DNA of 64,000 nt. It comes from Saccopteryx bilineata (Eukaryota; Chordata; Mammalia; Chiroptera; Emballonuridae). The notes beneath the pieces are model-generated. The model made no database searches, was not told the DNA's origin, and saw nothing but the letters and a program-made list of their open reading frames with translations. Numbering within the stretch: the first letter of the stretch is position 1; each line of letters starts with the position of its first letter. Below are positions 56,011-64,000 of the stretch, one piece after another. The DNA is taken from positions 119,187,033-119,251,032 of the forward strand of contig NC_089495.1 in NCBI RefSeq assembly GCF_036850765.1, given 5' to 3'. The position numbers and the translations under genes are program-made.

Positions 56011-58645
56011 TTTCATTTAGTTCTTTTTCTGGGTATTTCTCTTGTTGATTCATTTGGCTCACATTTCTTTGCCCATTTTGTCTGTGCATTAGGTAGTGCT
56101 GTCTTTCTTTGTAGTTTTTGTAGCATTTCTATGAGAAAGATGAGTCCAGTGGTACTGACCTACAGGCCACCACCTGTTTCCTCATTCTAGGAATGATCCT
56201 TGAGGGTACTATTTTCCCTCCTGTTGTCTGTGGGTATTGAATGCAGTTGGTCCTTTTGTGGGTATGGTTATCTCTTCTGGCTGGCTGGCTCAAAGGGTCA
56301 ACCTTAACCATGTGTATTACACACTGTGATATGTTCGTCTTTTTGGGCATATTTATTCTCCACAGTGTCTGATACCTGCTAGACTTCTTCTTTGGGCATG
56401 CTGCTTATGTAGGTAGCTGAGTCTAGAGTTGGATCTCTCTGCCATTCACTACCAATAGTGTGGACTCTAGATCTTCTTGGGTTGGGGTCAGCTGTTGTTT
56501 GTAATTTGCTGTGGGCTACTTGTCTGCAGCTACTGCTCTTTTCACTATTTTTGTCTGAATTTTCTCTGCCTGAGTAGTGTGGGAGGGGCCAACCTTTGTA
56601 TAAGGATCAGCTTCCTCCTGCTTAGAAATGACAGCAGCTCCATAAAAGTCCCAGGCTCCATAAGATTTGCCTCCACTTTCTAGCTGCTCCACCTCCTCTT
56701 GTAGCTGCCTGGTCTCCCCACCGAGTCTTCTGTAGAAAGACTGTAGTGTGGCCCTAGAAAAACCTCAACCAACCCCTCTGCAGGTTGCATGCTTGGAGGA
56801 TTAGGGCAGCTGAAGTTGTGAATACAACATTAGTGGGACTCCCTACTTCAAGAGTCTCTTGGTCAGTAGCTCAGTATGGAGAATGTGGCCCCTACTCCAG
56901 AACCTAATGCTTTAGCCACTCCTGAATACACAAATTTTATATCTCCCCAATAAGGTAAGCAGCATGTTCAACTTGAAGTTGTTCCAACAGTCCCCTCTGC
57001 AGAAGTTCTTACAGCTGGTGAAACCCTAGTCTCAGGGTAGAATACTAAGAGAGTCCTATCCTGGGGCTTACTGTGTCCCCCTAGAAAGTGGCTAAGCTCC
57101 TTGACCAGATCCAACAATAGGCTCACAGGGACCCACACTTTAAATGTCCTTGCTCCAAGCCTCTCTCTCTTCCCCCTGTGGAATCTGGCCCAGCAGGGCA
57201 GGATATCCAGCACCCAGGCTGGCTGACTGTGAAGCTCCACCTTATCTAATGCACATGAGCAGCTGTGCCTTTGCTATTCACAAAGAGTGAAATTCGCCTT
57301 AGCTTGACCAAGTGTGAGGAGCCCTTCCTTTGGATTCCACTCTAGTAAAGGTTGGTAGGTCCTGAACTGATGCTCTCTGCAGCTGGACACTGGTTGTGCC
57401 AGCCCTGTACCTCCCTGGTAGGAACCCACTGCAGACCAATGGGAGACACTAACCATAACTGACCCTCAGCAACCTCTTGGAGCAACAAGCAACCCAGAGT
57501 TTGTGGCTGCCTCTGCTGGGCCCACGTGCACATGGAAATACCAAGCTGCACACCTAAGCTGCCTTTACCCACACTGGGCCTTTAGGAAGGTCTGCTTAAA
57601 AGGCCAAGTTTTCCTGAGTCCCACCTCTTGCAGCCTCTGTCTGTTGGCTGCTTTTTGGGGTCAGCTGCTGAAAAAACATCTGCTTAAGTCTAGTGCCTGC
57701 ACAATTCAGGGATTGAGAAGGGTGGTGGGTGTGGCTCTGCTCCACAGCCCCAGGTGTTAGTCTGTCTAGACTTTTTCACAGACCTCCATTGGGTGTGGCC
57801 CCAAAAGTCTGGTGGATGTGGCCTCTGAGATCCAGAGGTGTGGTCTGCCCACACTCTAGACAGTTTCTACTGAGTCTCCCATGAGGTAGAAGCACCAATC
57901 TTAAAGTTGGGAGCAAATGTGTGGGGGAAGCTCCAGTCTCAACACCAGAAAACTGAGTCACTGATGTGCCCCCTGCTTCCTGGCCTCTCAGAGTGACCTG
58001 TCGCCATGACTGGAGCACGAGAGACTCCTGAGGGTAGAGCAGTTGCTTCTCCCCAGGCTGGTGCCACTCAGAGGGGATGCTCCACCCAAGAAAAATAGCA
58101 ACTACAGTACTGGAGAATGACTCAGCAAAGGGGTTCCAGTGGCCATCCTCCTCAGTGCCTCTCCCTGGGCCTCCAATTTTATATTTTTCTCACACAATGC
58201 CCGTTCTTTCAGCTCTCCCTCCACTGTAGCCCCAGGTTAGTGGCTGTGACCATAATTTTTTGTGCAGGCCCTTTAAGACAGATCTTGCATCTCTAAGAGC
58301 TCCGTCTCTTTCTTGGGAACAGAAAGCCAGCTCTTTTCACCACCAAATGCTGTGTGGATGCCCCTTTCAGGCTCTGGAGCTCTAGCCTGGGGCGACCCTT
58401 CCCGCAGTGAGAGTCCGTCTGGACCCTCAGCCACTGCTCCTGGAAGCAAGCAGTTTCCTCCATGTCTTTGCCCTTCCTACTTGTCATGTGGCTTCTTCTG
58501 TGATACTTGGTTATAGACTCCTCTTCCTTTAGTCCAAATTTGGTCTTCAAGAGTATTGCTCTTAAATTAAGTTGTAATCCAATTTTGTCTTGGGAGATGG
58601 CAGTTGGAATGTCTGCCTACCCCATCACCATCTTTGAATCAGCCC
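56011..58645 (-). mobile_element. Old L1 5'UTR and ORF1 start, joined to ORF2
   Basis: On the minus strand the right end reads AAGATGGTGATGGGGTAGGC, then GACAAAATTGGATTACAACT, which looks like the start of an L1M-type 5'UTR. Toward the left it reaches ORF1-like text (NQQEKYPEKELNEME) at about 56.01-56.09 kb and passes straight into ORF2 RT text ([20 protein letters not shown]). ORF1 and most of ORF2 are missing. Short ORFs at 56.97-58.55 kb are chance frames. Confidence 0.6.
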
Positions 58646-58848
58646 ACAATTTCTTTAAGTGAAAAACAACAGTGAAAGTGTAATCAGACCTACTTATAAC
58701 GAGACACTTGAATGTTTTGCTGTAACACATGGTAGAAATGGGAAGTTTAATTGTTCACAGTGCTTAAAATAATCACCAAAGATTTGTCAATGAAGCTGGG
58801 TCTGGTATCTGGCCTGGGAATATACGTATTTATTAACACTGCTTCCCC

Positions 58849-59183
58849 GCCTGACTGGGCTGTGGCGCAGTGGATAGAGAGTGTCGGAATGGGATGCGGA
58901 GGACTCAGGTTCGAGACCCCGAGGTCACCAGCTTGAGCATGAGCTCATCTGGTTTGAGCAAGGCTCACCAGCTTAGACCCAAGGTTGCTGGCTCAAGCAA
59001 GGGGATACTCGGTCTGCTGCAGCCCCATGGACAAGGCACATATGAGAAGGCAATCAATGAACAACTAAGGTGTCACAACAAAAAACTAATGATTGATGCT
59101 TCTCATCTCTCTCCATTCCTGTCTGTCTGTCCCTGTCTATCCCTCTCTCTGACTCTCTCTCTGTCACTGTAAAAAAACAAACA
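58849..59183 (+). repeat. SINE, family C
   Basis: GCCTGACTGGGCTGTGGCGC head, GATAGAGAGTGTCGGAATGG, GGTTCGAGACCCC, GCTCACCAGCTTAGACCCAAG, CT-rich stretch, A tail. A perfect 14 bp duplication AACACTGCTTCCCC lies at 58835-58848 and 59184-59197. Confidence 0.94.
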
Positions 59184-59197
59184 AACACTGCTTCCCC

Positions 59198-60180
59198 TAA
59201 TGGAACCCTAGTCTCCTCATTTTTTTAATCCAAAAGTAATAGAACTCCTAATTGACAAATATATATAATATCAAAGAAGTATAGCCATTTCTTAATATCC
59301 CAATAATGACACAGACTTCTCTGTTGTTTCATCTTGAAAAGGCTCAAATTTTTGGTTGTTGTTATTGATTTAGTCATGACCATGTATGATTTCACATCTT
59401 TGTAGAGTAATAAGGTCATTTGAGTTTTCCCAAGATATTCTTGGTTTTTGCATTGAAAGTCCTGTGCCCTTGGAATCTCCTTAGTACTAGGCAAATAAGA
59501 ACAGTTGGACACCTTACTGTTTTAGGTGACAATACCAACCTAAAATAACTTCCTTTGCTTCTGAATTTCCATATGATATGCTTAGCATGTTACATTCATT
59601 TGGTACTTACAGAGTTCATACATTATCATGTATCAAAAGTTTTATCACCTTAGTAGATTTTCATTTGTCAAGAAGGCAGCATAATATATATGAATTTTAC
59701 ACGTGCACTGAAGCCAGTAACCTGAATTCAAATGCTGCTACTTGTATCAGCTCAAAAATTCTAATTCATTGTCTTCAAATGTGAAGTATTTTTCACTCAT
59801 GAAAGAATAACAATATATGTTGTAATGTGAATGATTCTGCCTACAAACTCAACTGAAATGCTTTAAAAAATATTATAAGATCAAAACAGTATATAAATTA
59901 AAGCCTACAGCAATTCTAAATACAATGTAGCCCTATTTTCACCATACTAAGTTTGAAAAAGTTGCTTTGATAAATTATATAAAATATAAAAGTTTAAAAT
60001 GCCTACTTATATTTAATTTATAATTTACTTGCCAATACATTTAAAATCATATAAGACTATTTGGAAAACATTTTTTCTCACATTTAATAAAAATATTTAA
60101 TTCAAATTTCTCACACGCAATTTCAAAATAAATTTTTTAGTTATAAATACACCATTATCTGAGATTTCTAACAGTTTTAT
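59198..60180. other. Intergenic, AT-rich, nothing recognised
   Basis: No coding or repeat signal; minus ORF at 59225-59512 unsupported. Confidence 0.5.
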
Positions 60181-60184
60181 TTTT

Positions 60185-60400
60185 TGTTATTTTATTTATT
60201 TTTATACTTTAAAATATCTTTTTTCTCTTTCACTATTTATTATTTTTAATTTTTTGTGTTGCATGGTTTCCAGTGTTCCACTCAATATAACACCCTCTAC
60301 ACACCATATCATGTCCCCCTATACCTCATGCAAAGCCTCCTTCCAACCCTACTTCTCCTCCTTTGCCCCCTCCCTGGACCTCTACCCCCTTATTATTATT
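60185..60400 (-). mobile_element. L1 3'UTR fragment
   Basis: 'gttgcatggtttccagtgttccactcaatataacaccctctacacacc' is L1 3'UTR text, minus strand, followed by a C-rich tract. Confidence 0.65.
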
Positions 60401-60659
60401 TTTTATTATAAGTTTTATCACATCAACAAAACTGCTGCAAGCCTTCATAAAGAAGCCATAGTATATAAATGCATGTTTTACCCAGGGGCTTTTTCTTTTA
60501 AAACACTGACTGAAAAATGCTATTGTAAATGAGACAAATACAGCAGAGGAAACTATCTTTTCTTTCCAGAGATTAGAGACTGAATAATGTTCATTTACCA
60601 AAATAAAATATTTCACCTATTATATAACATTCAAAGTTTAATATTCTTTTAAGGTAAAA

Positions 60660-60960
60660 TTTAAAATTTATTTTAAATTTATTATTTAATTTATTGGGTT
60701 GACATGGTTTGCCAAATCATAGTTTTCAGGTGTACAACTCAATATAACATCATCTACACACTGTGTTATGTCCACCCCCAAGCAAAGTTTCTTTTGCCCC
60801 AGTTTTTCCCCCTTTGCCCTCCTCCCCCTTCCTCTTCTCCCCTCTATCCTTCTGGCTATACCACTCTGTTGTCTGTATCTATGTGCTATGTGTATATGTT
60901 TTTTGGCTTAATCTTTTCACCTTCTTTGACAGAGTTTTATGGAATACTTATCTGCATTTC
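60660..60960 (-). mobile_element. L1 3'UTR fragment
   Basis: 'attgggttgacatggtttgcca', 'ttcaggtgtacaactcaatataacatcatctac' and a CCCTCCTCCCCCTTCC-type tract. The ORFs at 60704-61002 are chance frames in it. Confidence 0.7.
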
Positions 60961-61590
60961 CATTTAACCACTTGGACATATACCTCTCTTTTGAATGAAT
61001 GACACCCTCTATGTGTGATACTATCACACAAAATTTATCTTATACCTGAAGAATTCATTCACATAACAATAGGATAATTTATTTCTTCATTTTATATGTA
61101 TATGCTGCTGATAGTAACAAAACAAACAAGTAAAAACATGTAATACTTTTTAATAATATAAAAGAAATTTACAGTGTTATTGAACACAAATTATAAGCAT
61201 ATATTCCTAGAAATTACAACATCTGTATTGTATTTCTTTGTCTTTTTACTGATAACTTTTTAACTAATGAGCTCTATAGCATCCATGACCTGCACTGATT
61301 GAGTTTATTTAAGATTAATTTGCTCAATATTGCTTTATATTTTATTAATCAAAATGAAGTCATCAAGAAAACTCTCAATCCTAATGCTATATAATATAAA
61401 ATACTACTTAAGGACTGTGAGAGGCATTATTATTTCTTTTTTGAGTTATAAATTGAGAGATACAAATGAAAATGAAACAAAGATTCAATTGAATTATGTG
61501 GTATGTAGTGCTAAAAGCTATGTTCAATGCCAAAGTAGCTCTCTTCTAGTGTTAGTTCAGTTTTTCTTTTTCTCATTTAACTTAGAAAAT
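60961..61590. other. Intergenic, AT-rich, nothing recognised
   Basis: No coding signal. Confidence 0.45.
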
Positions 61591-61655
61591 TAAATTTAAA
61601 GGGTTGACATTGATCAATAAGAGTACATAGGTTTCAGATAAATATTTCCATAACA
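61591..61655 (-). mobile_element. Short L1 3' tail fragment
   Basis: 'aaagggttgacattgatcaataagagtacataggtttcaga' is the L1 3'UTR start, truncated after about 65 bp. Confidence 0.55.
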
Positions 61656-61729
61656 TTTGAAGTTCAGTTATTCTTTTTGCACCAGTCTTTCGTTTGGAAG
61701 AAACTATAGAGTTATTAGTTGCCTCTACA

Positions 61730-61826
61730 GAAGAGAGAGAGAAAAGAGGACAGGAGAGCTCAAGAGGAGAGAAAAAGGAAGGCAAGGAGGAATGGAAAGA
61801 GGGAAGGAGGGAGGAAGGGAGGGTGG
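61730..61826. repeat. Polypurine (GA/GGAA-rich) tract
   Basis: Nearly unbroken purine run for about 95 bases, with GGGAAGGAGGGAGGAAGGGA near its end. It explains the Lys/Arg/Glu/Gly-rich ORF at 61657-61851. Confidence 0.85.
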
Positions 61827-61869
61827 GCAAGACCTGGTCTCTAGGTCCTAGAAATAGCTGACTCTTCAC

Positions 61870-64000
61870 TAGTGAGTCTAACTCTCTGAACTCTTAACAA
61901 CATAATAAGTAAAAGTATTCTCTTTTTTCACTGAATTGAAGCATTTTGTTATTCTTTGACCATATACTAGCAATTCCAGATCAATAGTGTCCTTTATGCC
62001 ACAGGTCCCTTCAGTCAAATTCAAGTTAGCTGTTATAAACATGACCTCTGCCATCTCTGGCAGAGGCACCATGTAGCTTGGTGCCAGTGGTGATAAAATG
62101 CTTATTGTTGAGAATAATTTTTTATATAGTGGAATGCAAAAAAGCATCTTAGCTTCTCTAGAAAGAGAAACATAACAGTTGATTTTTTTTTTGTTTCTTT
62201 TAAAGAGTATTTTAGGTGTCTCATCTGTAACTTGGAAGTAAGTAATAGCACGTTGCCTGACAATCTCACAAAAGTTTGATAAGTAAAACATTCTTCCAAA
62301 ATATATAGCACTACTGGTATATCATATAGTACCTATGTATCTACGTATGTTAGATTGGATTAATTTTGCTTCTTCTTTAAGCACATGAACATTTTACTGT
62401 ACTAAATTATTTTTTCCTCAAAACTTGTACTTTTATTTCAAGGTTATTAACCATGGGTAGTGGAACTAACAGCTTTTTTTTTTTTTAATAACATGTCTAT
62501 GTAGAGATAAGAGCTTGTTTCTTTTTAAATGGAGTACTTTTCATAGCATTACTAAGTAATCCTTATTAATGAAAGAAAAAGAAAGCATAAGATTTGTATG
62601 CGTGGATCTACTATAAAGAGCAGAAACATCTATTTTATGAATTACATAAGGCAAGAGAGTATGCGATTAACATAATAGTTAATACTGAGACAGGCTGTGA
62701 GGTTGCGGAAATGAAGATATCAGGCCCGTTTCAGGGAGCCGTCCTATGTCTCCTGTGGAAAACGTACCTGCAGGTCCTGCAGGAAAACAGATTCTGTGAA
62801 CTTGCTAGCCTGGAGGACTAAACGCAGCACACCTCAGCGGGACTGGCCGGAACAGTCTTATGTAAATGTGACATTAGTATCTAGCACACCAGCTGCGCAG
62901 AGCGATCATTCAGTTATTAATGACTTTGCACAGGACATGGAGCCCCTGCTTTGCACCCCATTCCAGAATCATTTCATTCTGTTTTGTTTCATAACCTCTC
63001 CCCTTAGTGACCTAAAACGTCTCCTTTTCTCGGCTCTGATCTGCCTTTTCACAAAAACAAAATAAAACACAGAAAAAGAAAAATCACTGCGAGAATGCAC
63101 TTTATATTTAGGGTTTGTTAAAATGTCATACATAATTTATAATATTTAATTGTCTTTTCTTCTACTAGAGTGGAAATTTTTGAAAATTTCTTTGGAAGAA
63201 CATATTTACGTATGTATATATAGACATGAGTCAAGCAAAAATAATTTCTAATGGGATGCTAATGAGTCACATTATAGAATATAGATAGGAAAATTTTTCT
63301 ACTTTTACAGTAAATGTTAAAATGTTCTTGCAAGGTGACACTGGTAAAAAACAATGCTGTAAATTAAAACTAATACCAGGATAAAAAAAGATTATTGTTT
63401 AATCATTTAGCACAAATTATACCCCAAAAGGAAAAGCAACTGGTCTGGAGGAAATAAACACAGCATCTGGCAAATTAGGAGTGGATAGACCTATGAGAAC
63501 AAAAGTAACAGCAAACAGGCTCAGTCGGTTAGTTTCTGGTGAAATCCTCAATCACAAAATATGATAATAAAAGAGCAATGTGGAAATTGCTGAGATACAC
63601 AGAACCATTCTATACCCAAGGTGGAGTCTCCTGACTGAGGAGCCACTGCGCCACCTCACCTGCAGGTGTTGTAAGGTACCAAAAGCTGCAGAATTAATAT
63701 TAATATTTTAAGAGGCTTGAAGAACATTTTATTAATTTGGGTTAAGGTGTGCAGAGAAATTGTGAGAATAGTCCCTGTACTGTGTGATTGGCATAACCAG
63801 GATGGCCCTTGGCATTGTATTGTAAATGCAAAGGGAAGGAAATCATGGATTCCCAGACATTCCACCACACCTGTGGGGAAAGGGGTGAATGCTAGCCAGG
63901 TGCAGGGAGAGAAAAGCCAAAGTAAACCTTTTCTTATAGCAATGAGCCATTTGTGGGTATTTGTCCCCAAAGAAACTACCTCTCTTATGTGAATGCATGT
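61870..64000. other. Intergenic flank, unique-looking
   Basis: No repeat or gene recognised. 62.69-63.05 kb is distinctly richer in GC and CpG than the surroundings. The overlapping plus ORFs there (62594-62821 and 62796-63065) and the minus ORF at 61878-62291 lack recognisable domains. 63.6-63.96 kb is another moderately GC-rich part. Confidence 0.45.

Noticed and set aside
62594..63065. Two overlapping plus ORFs as exons
   Set aside because: No domain or homology recognised and no convincing splice-site pair; kept only as a GC-rich block of interest.
1..64000. CRISPR array, operon, or endogenous virus gene set
   Set aside because: Repeats are dispersed SINEs and LINEs, not spaced arrays. 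No gag, pol or env-type frames outside L1 and no bacterial-style gene clusters are seen; the DNA is plainly mammalian.

Overview
The window is mammalian genomic DNA, almost certainly from a bat. The evidence is dozens of tRNA-derived SINEs of the VES kind and related families, young and old L1 LINEs, and DNA transposons of the hAT, Tigger and mariner types. The SINE mix (a 370-410 bp composite SINE plus two shorter families that share a 'CAAGGCACATATG' segment) reminds me of rhinolophoid bats, but I cannot settle the family by eye.

The one protein-coding gene I can recognise is TRPC4, on the minus strand. Its first coding exon (residues 1-126: N-terminus and first ankyrin repeats) lies at 1282-1659, with clear acceptor and donor sites. 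The rest of the gene lies to the left, outside the window. About 35 kb to the right is a CpG island (about 36.42-37.70 kb) with a good minus-strand splice donor at 36781/36780. I infer that this is the TRPC4 promoter and non-coding exon 1. On that reading 1-1281 is intron 2, 1690-36780 is intron 1, and everything right of about 37.7 kb is 5' flanking DNA.

Layout. 1-1.7 kb: TRPC4 exon. 1.7-36 kb: AT-rich intron with about twenty SINEs, a Tigger-like element split by a hAT element (4.56-5.38 kb), a Tc1/mariner MITE (7.37-7.61 kb), an internally deleted mariner with a fused transposase reading frame (15.36-15.91 kb), MIR/L2-like relics (16.3-18.0 kb), an L1 3' end (18.77-19.69 kb) and a HAL1-like LINE (22.5-23.9 kb). 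36.4-37.9 kb: CpG island and a Z-DNA-type repeat. 40.85-48.65 kb: a full-length minus-strand L1 with a perfect 17 bp target-site duplication, lightly disabled ORF1 and ORF2, and a CpG-rich 5' promoter. 49.7-58.65 kb: older minus-strand L1s with SINE, MITE and L1 insertions. 58.8-64 kb: AT-rich flank with L1 tails and one GC-richer unique block.

I see no operon-like system, CRISPR array, viral gene set or new protein family. The noteworthy material is transposable-element biology (composite SINEs, a nearly body-less poly(A) insertion, a possible spliced-L1 retrocopy, a fused mariner ORF) and the 5' architecture of TRPC4, including overlapping upstream start codons.
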